Shown here: one piece after another, positions 25,875 to 33,519 of the stretch
Layout: the number at the start of each line of letters is the position of its first letter
Position numbering within the stretch: position 1 is the first letter of the stretch
Origin: Luteibacter sp. UNC138MFCol5.1
GTDB taxonomy: Bacteria; Pseudomonadota; Gammaproteobacteria; Xanthomonadales; Rhodanobacteraceae
Assembly: GCF_900110505.1 (NCBI RefSeq)
Contig: NZ_FODZ01000007.1
Coordinates: forward strand, 2,499 to 63,354
Direction of reading: 5' to 3'
DNA: 60,856 nucleotides
Notes under the pieces: model-generated
Databases searched by the model: none
Told to the model about the DNA's origin: nothing
What the model saw: the letters and a program-made list of their open reading frames with translations, nothing else
Program-made: the position numbers and the translations under genes

Positions 25875-26660
25875 ATGGCGATCAAGATCGAAAAGAAGAT
25901 CAAGGGCTACAACGTCGTTAAGCCCGAGGACAAGGCCGCCCCGGCCCCCGCGCCCGTGCCGGTGAAGGAAGCCGCGCCCGTGGCCGAAGTGATCCAGATG
26001 CACGAGAGCCTCGAGCGTCCGGAAACCCTCGTCGGCAACACGTACAAGATCAAGTCGCCGCTCTTCGAGCACGCGCTGTACGTGACCATCAACGACATCG
26101 TCCTGAACGCCGGCACCCAGCACGAACAGCGCCGCCCCTTCGAGCTCTTCATCAACTCGAAGAACATGGACCACTTCCAGTGGATCGTGGCGCTCACCCG
26201 AATCCTGTCCGCCGTCTTCCGCAAGGGTGGCGACGTGACCTTCATCGTCGAAGAGCTCAAGGCGGTGTTCGACCCCCGCGGCGGCTACTTCAAGGCCGGC
26301 GGCATCTACATGCCCAGCATCGTCGCCGAGATCGGCGGCGTGATCGAACAGCACATGAAGTCGATCGGCCTCATCCACGACCCCGAAATGAGCGAGGCCA
26401 CCCGCCAGCTCATCGCGGAAAAGCGCGCCGCCTACGAAAAAGCCACGGCCAAGCCCACCCCCACCCCCGCTGTAGGAGCGGACCTGGCCGCGATTGCCCC
26501 TAGCGACACGGCCCAAGCCGCCGCCTCCCCAGCACCCCACACCAACGCCTCAGGCTTCCCGCCCGGCGCCACTCTCTGCGCCAAGTGCAACACGCAGGCC
26601 CTGGTGCTGATGGATGGTTGCCAGACTTGTTTGAATTGTGGGTATTCGAAGTGCGGGTGA
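25875..26660 (+). CDS. nrdJb: NrdJb subunit of split B12-dependent ribonucleotide reductase
   Basis: A 261-residue protein. The central part (about 55-165) is a TSCPD-type domain: YKIKSPLFEHALYVTINDI, HEQRRPFELFINSKNMDHFQWIVALTRILSAVFRKGGD. The C-terminus has a zinc/redox cysteine cluster in CAKCNTQ and CLNCGYSKCG. Together with the truncated catalytic subunit it rebuilds a full NrdJ. A Pro/Ala linker at residues 193-231 includes VGADLAAIAP, encoded by an inserted REP (26472-26493). The ATG follows AGAGAGAAGACC. It is the third gene of the RNR operon and is followed by a terminator-like hairpin. Confidence 0.88.
   Translation: MAIKIEKKIKGYNVVKPEDKAAPAPAPVPVKEAAPVAEVIQMHESLERPETLVGNTYKIKSPLFEHALYVTINDIVLNAGTQHEQRRPFELFINSKNMDHFQWIVALTRILSAVFRKGGDVTFIVEELKAVFDPRGGYFKAGGIYMPSIVAEIGGVIEQHMKSIGLIHDPEMSEATRQLIAEKRAAYEKATAKPTPTPAVGADLAAIAPSDTAQAAASPAPHTNASGFPPGATLCAKCNTQALVLMDGCQTCLNCGYSKCG
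26472..26493 (+). repeat. REP half-unit inside the nrdJb coding sequence
   Basis: The 22 bases beginning TGTAGGAGCGGACC, read from one base upstream, are identical to the start of the REP at 44942. Here they are translated in frame as part of the linker between the TSCPD domain and the cysteine tail. Confidence 0.8.
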
Positions 26661-26719
26661 GGCAATCGCGGAACAAAGCAGGTTGACTTGCTTTGAGCAT
26701 TGTGGGTTCGTATCAGGCA

Positions 26720-26742
26720 GGGCGCTTCCGTGCGGAGCGCCC
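26720..26742 (+). terminator. hairpin downstream of nrdJb
   Basis: GGGCGCT and AGCGCCC pair around a 9-nt loop, followed by TTCAGG. It is a likely terminator or 3' stabiliser of the nrdJ operon and marks the border to the accessory island. Confidence 0.5.
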
Positions 26743-26811
26743 TTCAGGAAAACATCGAACTGAAAAGTGATTGCGGTCATAGCCGCAAGCGAATATGGAG
26801 GTTCGTTCGAT

Positions 26812-28209
26812 ATGAGCAACTTTGACGATTACGTGGCTGAGCGCACCGCTGCGGCGCGCGCGTGCCTGACTGATCTAGGTTGTCAGCCAGTTCTTTTCCT
26901 TGGGAGTGGCTTAGCTCAGCGATACGCCAGCGGCCCTTCATGGGCTGGGCTATTGGAAAAGGCGGTCGCGCTCAATCCAAACCTTGATGATGAGTTCGCC
27001 TATCTGCTTCAGAAGCATGGCACATTGCCCGCGCTTGCTCAGGGGCTCGTCGAGCCGTACCACAGCTATGCTTGGTCGAAGGCGGGAAAGCCGAACTATC
27101 CCGCTGAGCTATTCACCACGGATGCGTTGAAGCATGACTATTTGAAGTACTCAATCGCAACGATTGTCACTCAGCACGTACCGCTCGATGCCCTTGCTAA
27201 GTGCAATCGCGCGCACCTCGCGGAAATCGAGAAACTTAAAAAAATTCGCCCTAACTCGGTCATTACGACCAACTACGACACCCTCGCCGAGCAAGTTTTT
27301 CCCGACTATAAGCCGGTGATTGGACAGACGATCATTCGAAGTTCGAGTGCAATGATCGGTGAAATATTCAAGATCCACGGGTGCATCTCGAATCCTTCAT
27401 CGCTAATCTTGACGTCCGAAGACTACGATCGTTGGTCCGAGAAGAAAAAATATCTTTCTGCGAAGCTTCTTACCTTCTTCCTGGAGCATCCAATATTAAT
27501 CGTTGGCTATGCTGCTCAGGACGAGAATGTCATTGCAATCCTTCGCGACATCGATGAAATTCTGTCGAGTAATGGCGGTCTTGTATCGAACATCTTCTAT
27601 GTCGTACACGATCCCAAGATTGGGGTTGATTCGTCGCCTCCAAGAGAGGCTGTACTGGATTTGAGGGACGGCAAGTCGATGCGCGTCAACTCAATTCATG
27701 CTTCCGATCTCGGTTGGGTGTACGACGCGTTTGCAGCCGCTGAGGGACTTCAAAACGTCAATCCCAAGCTCTTGCGAGCGCTCGTCGCTCGGACGTACGA
27801 CTTGGTCAGGCACGATATTCCTAAGATGACCATGGAGGTCGACTTTCAAACACTGGAACGTGCAGCAGAGGCCGAAGGAGAGCTCCCCAGACTACTGGGT
27901 ATCACAGGTCTCTCGGATCCAGAGACATTTAATGCAACCTATCCCTTCTTGACGACCACCCTGGGCCGGCGTCTGGGATTCCCGGGATGGCACGGTGCTA
28001 GGCAGCTCTTGAACAAGGTTGCGTTAGAGAGCGGTGTCGACATCTGCGCTAGCGACAATCAATTTCACATATCTGTGAAATCAGGCACTAATTCTTTCAT
28101 ACATAAGTACAGCGATGCTGCAGTTGAACTGCTAAGTCGAGTGCGGGATGGACAGGCCTACGACCCAAGCATTCGCAAAAGGGTCGTAAAGAAGAATGCT
28201 AAGGGATAG
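26812..28209 (+). CDS. SIR2-domain protein, probable NAD-depleting defence effector
   Basis: A 465-residue protein. The N-terminal SIR2-like Rossmann domain has VLFLGSGLAQRYASGPSW for NAD binding, the catalytic Asn in SVITTNYDTLAEQ (N154), His189 in FKIHGCISNPSSL, and LIVGYAAQDENV. The C-terminal 170 residues have no recognised domain and may sense the trigger. Related SIR2_2 proteins in DSR, Thoeris and SIR2-HerA systems degrade NAD during phage infection; the role here is inferred. The codons are much richer in A/T than in flanking genes. The ATG at 26812 follows GGAGG. The next gene starts 65 bp downstream. Confidence 0.82.
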   Translation: MSNFDDYVAERTAAARACLTDLGCQPVLFLGSGLAQRYASGPSWAGLLEKAVALNPNLDDEFAYLLQKHGTLPALAQGLVEPYHSYAWSKAGKPNYPAELFTTDALKHDYLKYSIATIVTQHVPLDALAKCNRAHLAEIEKLKKIRPNSVITTNYDTLAEQVFPDYKPVIGQTIIRSSSAMIGEIFKIHGCISNPSSLILTSEDYDRWSEKKKYLSAKLLTFFLEHPILIVGYAAQDENVIAILRDIDEILSSNGGLVSNIFYVVHDPKIGVDSSPPREAVLDLRDGKSMRVNSIHASDLGWVYDAFAAAEGLQNVNPKLLRALVARTYDLVRHDIPKMTMEVDFQTLERAAEAEGELPRLLGITGLSDPETFNATYPFLTTTLGRRLGFPGWHGARQLLNKVALESGVDICASDNQFHISVKSGTNSFIHKYSDAAVELLSRVRDGQAYDPSIRKRVVKKNAKG

Positions 28210-28242
28210 GCTACGGCTGTAACTCCTCTGGCTGGACTGGCG

Positions 28243-28257
28243 GTAGAGCGCTCCTAC
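28243..28257. repeat. collapsed REP remnant
   Basis: The palindrome GTAGAGCGCTCCTAC looks like the two outer ends of a family A REPIN joined after loss of the centre. It lies between the SIR2 and sce7726-like genes. Confidence 0.45.
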
Positions 28258-28274
28258 GTAATGGTTAGTGCTAC

Positions 28275-28868
28275 ATGGTGATTAAATTTAATGACATGGA
28301 TGCGCGGCTTGCCATTCGGTCGCAACTGTTGAGGAATCGTCGACCAGGTGCGTCGGCGCTTGTGGTTGAGGAGCTAGGAATCGAGCATGGAGCGGTTCGT
28401 GTGGACATTGCGGTAGTTACCGACATCCTTCACGGGTATGAAATTAAGAGTGCATCTGATCGACTATCTCGTCTTCCGGCGCAGGTCGCGGCTTATTCTC
28501 GATGCATGGATCGCGCGACTCTGCTCACGTCAGAACATCATCTAGCAGCTGCGACGGCCATGCTGCCAGAGTGGTGGGGCATTAAGGTGCTTACCGCCGG
28601 GAAGCGGGGAGGCATTGCTATTCGCACCCTAAAGCGTGCGAGCAAGAATCCCGCGGTTTCAGCGTTCCATCTTGCTCATCTTTTGTGGAGGCCTGAGTGC
28701 ATTCTCGCTCTGACAGAGAAGAGTTGCACCGGTGGTGCCTCGCGGATGACTAGGCTGCAGATGTACGAGCGAATAGTCGCGCTTTACTCGCTCGATGACC
28801 TTCGCCGCTTTGTTAGACGGGCGCTGGTAGCCCGAAGTGGCTGGCGATCTCCCGAACCGAAACTGTAA
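28275..28868 (+). CDS. sce7726 family protein
   Basis: A 197-residue protein that fits the sce7726 family pattern well: an N-terminal helix, VVEELGIEHGAVRVDIAVVTDILHGYEIKSASDRLSRLPAQV, then LPEWWGIKVLTAG and HLAHLLWRPECILALTEK. The E...D...EIK series resembles a PD-(D/E)xK nuclease core, but nuclease activity is not established. Such genes accompany beta-family and phage-resistance genes in other bacteria. No clear ribosome site precedes the ATG at 28275; translation may be coupled to the SIR2 gene. Its 3' end overlaps the convergent beta-family gene by 56 bp. Confidence 0.8.
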   Translation: MVIKFNDMDARLAIRSQLLRNRRPGASALVVEELGIEHGAVRVDIAVVTDILHGYEIKSASDRLSRLPAQVAAYSRCMDRATLLTSEHHLAAATAMLPEWWGIKVLTAGKRGGIAIRTLKRASKNPAVSAFHLAHLLWRPECILALTEKSCTGGASRMTRLQMYERIVALYSLDDLRRFVRRALVARSGWRSPEPKL

Positions 28869-29904
28869 GATGCCGGTTTGTCGTTACGGTGGGCCAAGTG
28901 GACGTGCCGCCGGTGGAACCCCCGCTAGCACATGCTGATATAAATGCATCGCCATAACAGTACGCAGGCCCTCCAAAGATTGGAGGTGTTTCGTTGATTA
29001 TCTCTTGGCTCAGATTTCCGTATTGGCCTCTGCCGTTACGACGTACCTGGGTTCCAAGCGCAATGAACCAGCTCTTCTCGGTTGCGTACTTGATCTTCGC
29101 ATTGGGATCAATAAATCGTGGATCCATCTCCACCATGCTTGGGTTGAGCACCCCATAGTCCCCAAACGTTGGTATGCGAGGCATCTTCAAGTTCGTCAAT
29201 GCCTTATATGCGATCCACTCGTCTCGCGCTATGTATTTGTTCGTCTTCAGCGCGGCAGCACTGAATGTAGCCGGTATGGCAGAACTCGCGACCGTGAGTG
29301 TCGCGTAGCGTGATGCAAATGGGATACCTGTAATCATGGCTTGCCAGGCGGCTGCTTGCCCAGTCGCGTTCTTCAGAAGGTCAGTGCCGACATCCAAGAC
29401 CAGGTGAACCTCCTCTGGCATCAGGCCCAGCAGTGCCAGGAGTCGCTGGATACTTGCGATCACGGTATCGTTTAAATCTTGCGGATTTAGTCGCAAACAC
29501 ACGCCCCTCCTGTCAACACCGATGATCGAAGCCACCGCCGCTTGATAACTAGCAGAGCGTCTTAGACCAGTTACAGGTATCGCCGCAGCTCCAGCTAGGC
29601 GCGCGAGTTCGAAAATGTGGCCCATGTGATGGGCGCCAGAGGCCATCATCGTGTCGGCTGCGATATAGCAAGAATCGACGAAACATGGGGCCTTTCCCCA
29701 CTTTAGGCAAAGCCGTTTGCCGAAATGAAACAGGTGCTCATCAAGCGTCTTAGACGGTGCGCCTAGCTCAAAATCCCAAGTCTCCTTGGGAACTTCGATA
29801 AGCGGCGTTACCCATTCACGAACCGCAGGTGTCAGATGATGAAGAGCCTGATATTCGCCCATTCGCCACTTGAGGATGGGGACGTAGTGCTTATGATCAA
29901 ACAT
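28813..29904 (-). CDS. T4 beta-protein-like (beta family) protein
   Basis: A 363-residue protein beginning MFDHKHYVPILKWRMGEYQA. It continues PLIEVPKETWDFE...KTLDEHLFHFGKRLCLKWGKAPCFVDS and has a late AFISACASGG segment. This is the pattern of the beta-protein family named after a phage T4 protein; its biochemical role is unknown. It is usually seen next to sce7725/sce7726-type genes, and here it overlaps the sce7726 gene tail to tail. The ATG at 29904 follows AAGGGATTTCT. Low-GC codon use fits the surrounding island. Confidence 0.78.
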   Translation of the reverse strand: MFDHKHYVPILKWRMGEYQALHHLTPAVREWVTPLIEVPKETWDFELGAPSKTLDEHLFHFGKRLCLKWGKAPCFVDSCYIAADTMMASGAHHMGHIFELARLAGAAAIPVTGLRRSASYQAAVASIIGVDRRGVCLRLNPQDLNDTVIASIQRLLALLGLMPEEVHLVLDVGTDLLKNATGQAAAWQAMITGIPFASRYATLTVASSAIPATFSAAALKTNKYIARDEWIAYKALTNLKMPRIPTFGDYGVLNPSMVEMDPRFIDPNAKIKYATEKSWFIALGTQVRRNGRGQYGNLSQEIINETPPIFGGPAYCYGDAFISACASGGSTGGTSTWPTVTTNRHLTVSVREIASHFGLPAPV

Positions 29905-30137
29905 AGAAATCCCTTCTTGTGCTCGCGCCTTGCACGGACTCAATACCTAATCGGCAAGCTATGAGCGGCCTTGAGGTGCGAAGTCACGGTGATCATGAGA
30001 ATACATAAGCAAATTCGGCATATAGCCCACTTTGCACCTGCTCAGGAACTGATACGACCCGCGCTCACAGCGACGCGAACGAAAGCACTTCAGGGTCAAT
30101 TTCTTGATCGCGGGGCGTTCCATCGAGGTCCATAACC

Positions 30138-30920
30138 TCACATACCTCTGGCATCGGAACGAGCATCTCGGATCAGAGCCCTCAATTCGCTAATGGTTAG
30201 CGCTGGATCGCGACGATGAATCATGGCATGGCAGTTCGCGCAGACCGGGACGAGGTCGCGAATGGGATCCACGACGTACGATTGCTTGATTGATGAGAGT
30301 GGGAGGTGATGGTGAACGTGTATGTAGCCAGCGCCGTGCGCACCGTAGAACACACCAAAGTCTATTCCGCATGCCTGGCACACAGTGCCGAAGTGAGCCA
30401 GGCATTGAGCGCGCGCGGCAGTGCTTCGTTCGTAGCGGTTCACTCGGACTGTCGTCATCGATCCTTCGCTTGAAGGTCGAAGTGACGTCGTTGACTCTAC
30501 GTCTTGAGCCAATGTGTCCTCGTCGTCAGCAGGTGCGAATCGCCAGCGGATGCCAACAGGGCATTCATCATTGACGAACACAGCGCGAGCAAGTCCAACG
30601 TAGGCAAACTCTTCCCAGCCCGGAATTCGGAAGAAAATGTGCACTTCACTATCGGGAGCAATGAGCCTCTGTATCGACGGATGCGCGCGCCGAGACTTTG
30701 TCTTTCCGGTCCAAAAAAGATCGTCGCCTACAAACTCATTGGGATAGTTGTGGCCGGTGCGACCTGGGCCACCCACGTTACAGAAAATGAAGTGAGCTCC
30801 GCGGTATTGAAAGTAGCCATTAACCCACGGGCCCCACTTTGGCACCGGGTCCATACCGACGAGTCCGAGCACGGCAACTCGCGTATAACGGGCCCCGGTC
30901 TGAAAACTGAATGTGGCCAT
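30138..30920 (-). CDS. HNH endonuclease with N-terminal DUF3427/SRA-like region
   Basis: A 260-residue protein. The C-terminal HNH/McrA-type module (about 170-245) has a zinc CxxC (CQACG), HVHHHLPLSS, DLVPVCANCHAMIHRR and the usual PALTISELRALI end. The N-terminal 140 residues (YFQYRGAHFIFCNVGG...YPNEFVGDDLFWTG...VHIFFRIPGWEEFAYVGLA) resemble the DUF3427/SRA-like reader domains fused to nucleases such as ScoMcrA. A modification-dependent restriction role is therefore likely but unproven. The ATG at 30920 follows GGGGGAAGCG. It is divergent from the MazG gene. The 230-bp gap upstream of the beta gene holds no supported gene. Confidence 0.75.
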   Translation of the reverse strand: MATFSFQTGARYTRVAVLGLVGMDPVPKWGPWVNGYFQYRGAHFIFCNVGGPGRTGHNYPNEFVGDDLFWTGKTKSRRAHPSIQRLIAPDSEVHIFFRIPGWEEFAYVGLARAVFVNDECPVGIRWRFAPADDEDTLAQDVESTTSLRPSSEGSMTTVRVNRYERSTAARAQCLAHFGTVCQACGIDFGVFYGAHGAGYIHVHHHLPLSSIKQSYVVDPIRDLVPVCANCHAMIHRRDPALTISELRALIRDARSDARGM

Positions 30921-31190
30921 CGCTTCCCCCTGGAAGTGCGTGGCGACGATTGTACCAGGTACGTGAGAATGTTCTCATGCCATCGCTTGGCGGAAACATG
31001 CGAGCGATCATAGGCTTAGTGGTGCCTGCGGGCGGATCGGTAAGCCCGGATGAGAGTATGGTCGTTCGTGCCTCGGATTTGCGTCGCATAGACGCCTAGA
31101 GTTTTGAGATAATTCTCCACGAGACTGGTGCTCAGCTTCGTGAGAAGGAAAGCTGGCGCTGTTTGGGGAAGGTCAACGCAAGGGGCGGTC

Positions 31191-31541
31191 ATGGACACCA
31201 AGTGTCTGCAGGCAATGCTGCAGGAATTCGCTGACGTACGCGATTGGGATAAATTCCATAATCCCAAAAATCTGGCTATCGCACTTGCTGTGGAGGTTGG
31301 TGAAGTTCTTGAGCTATTTCAGTGGCTCAGCGAAGCCGACGCCGCGGATGTAAGGATCAATGAACAGCTCAAGGCCAGAGTCTCAGAGGAGCTAGCAGAT
31401 GTTGCGATTTACCTCCTCCGTCTAGCCGACAAATCCGGTGTCGATCTCGATGCCGCCATTGCTGAAAAAATATTGAGTAACGGCAAAAAGTACCCCGTCG
31501 ATCGAGTGTTCGGTTCTGCAAAGAAATACACGGAGTACTGA
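31191..31541 (+). CDS. MazG-like nucleotide pyrophosphohydrolase
   Basis: A 116-residue all-helical NTP pyrophosphatase of the MazG/RS21-C6 (dCTPase) type. The metal site is formed by E35 and E38 in AVEVGEVLELFQW and by E67 and D70 in SEELADVAIYLLRLAD. A late KILSNGKKYPVDRVFG segment matches the substrate-loop region. It hydrolyses a (d)NTP to the monophosphate; the base specificity is unknown. AAGGGGCGGTC precedes the ATG at 31191, and a longer in-frame start at 31128 is less likely. The next gene starts 5 nt after its stop, so the pair forms an operon. Confidence 0.88.
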   Translation: MDTKCLQAMLQEFADVRDWDKFHNPKNLAIALAVEVGEVLELFQWLSEADAADVRINEQLKARVSEELADVAIYLLRLADKSGVDLDAAIAEKILSNGKKYPVDRVFGSAKKYTEY

Positions 31542-31546
31542 AGGTT

Positions 31547-32605
31547 ATGTCTGTCTTCATTATTCCCGCGGCGAATTCCGCCGCACAGAAGAACTACGGA
31601 AAGACGCTTCTCGCACCTATTAGCCGTGAGCGGCTTGAGCTGCTGTCCAGTGATCGCTTGGTATCAACCGATGAGCTATATGCATGGGGCTTTCCGCGCA
31701 ATCACAAGAACCTAGTGCTCCGAGAGCGCATGAGTCCCGGTGATATTTGCTTCTTCTACATGAAGGTTAAGGGGGCCAGCGGATACCTGCTGGCTGCACG
31801 AGTGCTACAAGTTGTTCCCGAGTCTGAGGCAGTGGTGACCTCGCAAGCTCTCTGGGATAGCCCGAACTTTCTCCCGTACTACTTGGCGAGGCCGCTGCGC
31901 ATCGCCGTGAGCACTAACGTTCTTGCGTCCAGCCTCTCGAAGGACGGCGACTACTTGGCGTCTCATCCACAGAGCTCTATGGTGCTCGGCGATGAAATGC
32001 GAGCGGCCGCGGCGCTCTCGCAATATGGAAGCTTCGATGAGTGGGCCGTCGACTTCCTGGAGAGGTATGCACTTGATGTCGCGCTGGGCGAGGTTGACGG
32101 GTATTTTTCTGCCCAGGTCCGAAGCAGCGACATCCCGATCCCATATGCGAATGATCTTTTCATGCCGCCAAAGAGCCGCCGGACGACATCAGTAAGAAGT
32201 AGCCTGCAGCCCGCGCCACGTTGGTCAAAGCGATCTAAGCTAATCGGAGACGCGGGCGAAGCTGCTGTATTTGCGCATCTCATCGCAACATTGGATCCTA
32301 AGCTAGCATCAACCGTACGGTGGGTGGCTTCTGAAGGCGAAACCCCTGGCTGGGACATTGAGTATCGGGATGCGCGCGGTGAATTGGTGCGCGTCGAGGT
32401 GAAATCCACTACCGGCGATAAATTCGTATCTTTCGAAATAACCGCAAACGAGCTTGCTGCGGCTAAGAGTTACGGTGCGCAATATCACCTTTACCTCGTT
32501 GCGAACTGCCTGTCCCTGAATCGCAGGAAGCTCCAGGTTTTTATGGATCCTTCAAAGATTTTCGATGGAATGTTTTTGCCTTCCGTCTACAGGGTCGGCT
32601 TCTAG
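31547..32605 (+). CDS. PUA/EVE-like plus DUF3883 nuclease-like protein
   Basis: A 352-residue protein. The N-terminal region (about 1-120) has PUA/EVE-like features (ELYAWGFPRNHKNLVLRERM, GDICFFYMKVKGASGYLLAARVLQV). The C-terminal 120 residues are a DUF3883 domain with a PD-(D/E)xK core: GDAGEAAVFAHL, D270 in GWDIEYRD, E284 and K286 in VEVKSTTG, and the ITANELAAAKSYGAQYHLYLV strand. This combination suggests a nuclease that recognises modified bases. It starts 5 nt after the mazG-like stop and is likely translated with it. Function is inferred. Confidence 0.75.
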   Translation: MSVFIIPAANSAAQKNYGKTLLAPISRERLELLSSDRLVSTDELYAWGFPRNHKNLVLRERMSPGDICFFYMKVKGASGYLLAARVLQVVPESEAVVTSQALWDSPNFLPYYLARPLRIAVSTNVLASSLSKDGDYLASHPQSSMVLGDEMRAAAALSQYGSFDEWAVDFLERYALDVALGEVDGYFSAQVRSSDIPIPYANDLFMPPKSRRTTSVRSSLQPAPRWSKRSKLIGDAGEAAVFAHLIATLDPKLASTVRWVASEGETPGWDIEYRDARGELVRVEVKSTTGDKFVSFEITANELAAAKSYGAQYHLYLVANCLSLNRRKLQVFMDPSKIFDGMFLPSVYRVGF

Positions 32606-33131
32606 GGTGGCTGCCCCAGGTTACGCGCGCGTCTGCACCCCTACAGACACAGCTGCTCGCTTTTGCTACGGTCGCGTAGTTGCCTGCACGGTTCTTCTTG
32701 AGATCGGATGCAGGCGACAGTCGCCAAATGCGATGAAAGCGCGAGCCAGAGGCGCTGCAACGCCCCCGGCCCGCTAACCACAACCAACTGTATTGGAGTC
32801 GATAGTGGCTACCCACGATCATACGGCACACGCTCGCCCGCCGAATCCCCTTGGCGACACCCCACCCGGTTACCGGGCTGTCTGCGTCCGTCGCAGACAC
32901 GGTTGATCGACCGGGCGTCAGCGCTTTTCTGAGGTATTTCTCGGCCGTGTGACCCGGCGCGTCCTCTTGCGTGCCGCGTTCACGGGCTGACGCCTCTCCA
33001 CGTCGTCAATCAAGCTGTCCGGCGCCCGGTCACGGGCAGCCGGTGAAACCGCGAGTCCTATGGTCCGCGGCACGTCGCTGTGTGGGCGTGCCGCGTCAGG
33101 AAGCGGGTGATTCTTTCCAGGGAGGTTGCTT
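32606..33131. other. 526-bp intergenic region with little coding signal
   Basis: No REP element is seen. A short GTG-initiated frame at 32805-32906 and the hairpin GTCTGCG-TCCGT-CGCAGAC at 32880-32898 are the only structures noted. GC content rises again compared with the genes upstream. Confidence 0.4.
32805..32906 (+). CDS. possible 33-residue ORF, unknown
   Basis: A GTG start with TTGGAG 6 nt upstream. The product begins ATHDHTAHARPPNPLGDTPP (after the initiator) and ends VRRRHG. There is no homology I can recall. It is listed because of its ribosome site only; it may be chance. Confidence 0.25.
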   Translation: MATHDHTAHARPPNPLGDTPPGYRAVCVRRRHG

Positions 33132-33407
33132 ATGTCTTTGCCGGGTCGTTCTTCGACGCTCCGTGCCGTCTACCCACTCGACCCCGAAGCCACCACGCAC
33201 GACCTGTTGAACGGTGCAGTGGAGTGGCTGGGGTATGCACGCACCCTTACCGAATTCCTTGCCGATCTGATCCACGAGTCCGACACCGTGGAGTGCGGGC
33301 GTATGGCGTTGTCGCTCGAGGCGATCGCCTCGCTCGTGCAGATCGGGGCGCATTGCACGGCGCAGGCGCATGCGCGGATGACGTGGGGGAGGGTGCAGGG
33401 CGATTGA
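33132..33407 (+). CDS. small helical protein resembling DUF3077/DUF6124 proteins
   Basis: A 91-residue protein beginning MSLPGRSSTLRAVYPLDPEA, then DLLNGAVEWLGYARTLTEFLADL and a second helix around MALSLEAIASLVQIGAH. The layout (short strand, then two amphipathic helices) is like the small Pseudomonas DUF3077/DUF6124 proteins of unknown function. GGGAGG precedes the ATG at 33132. It lies upstream of the T4SS effector cluster but is probably independent of it. Confidence 0.55.
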   Translation: MSLPGRSSTLRAVYPLDPEATTHDLLNGAVEWLGYARTLTEFLADLIHESDTVECGRMALSLEAIASLVQIGAHCTAQAHARMTWGRVQGD

Positions 33408-33519
33408 GACACTTTTCCGAAAACTTCCATATATCGCACCCGAAGGTTGGCGTACCGTGCCGAGGACTTACGGCCGGCGCTTGTTTCGGTCGCGGTCCCT
33501 CAAGGAAAGAGTTCTTGCC

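Noticed and set aside
26661-26811. tRNA or attachment site at the left border of the island
   Set aside because: I looked for a tRNA 3' end or a direct repeat with the right side (about 39.1 kb) and found neither, and no integrase gene.
29959-30141. 60-residue minus-strand frame between the beta-family and HNH genes
   Set aside because: It has no ribosome site, no recognisable features and an odd Cys/Arg-rich composition; likely chance.
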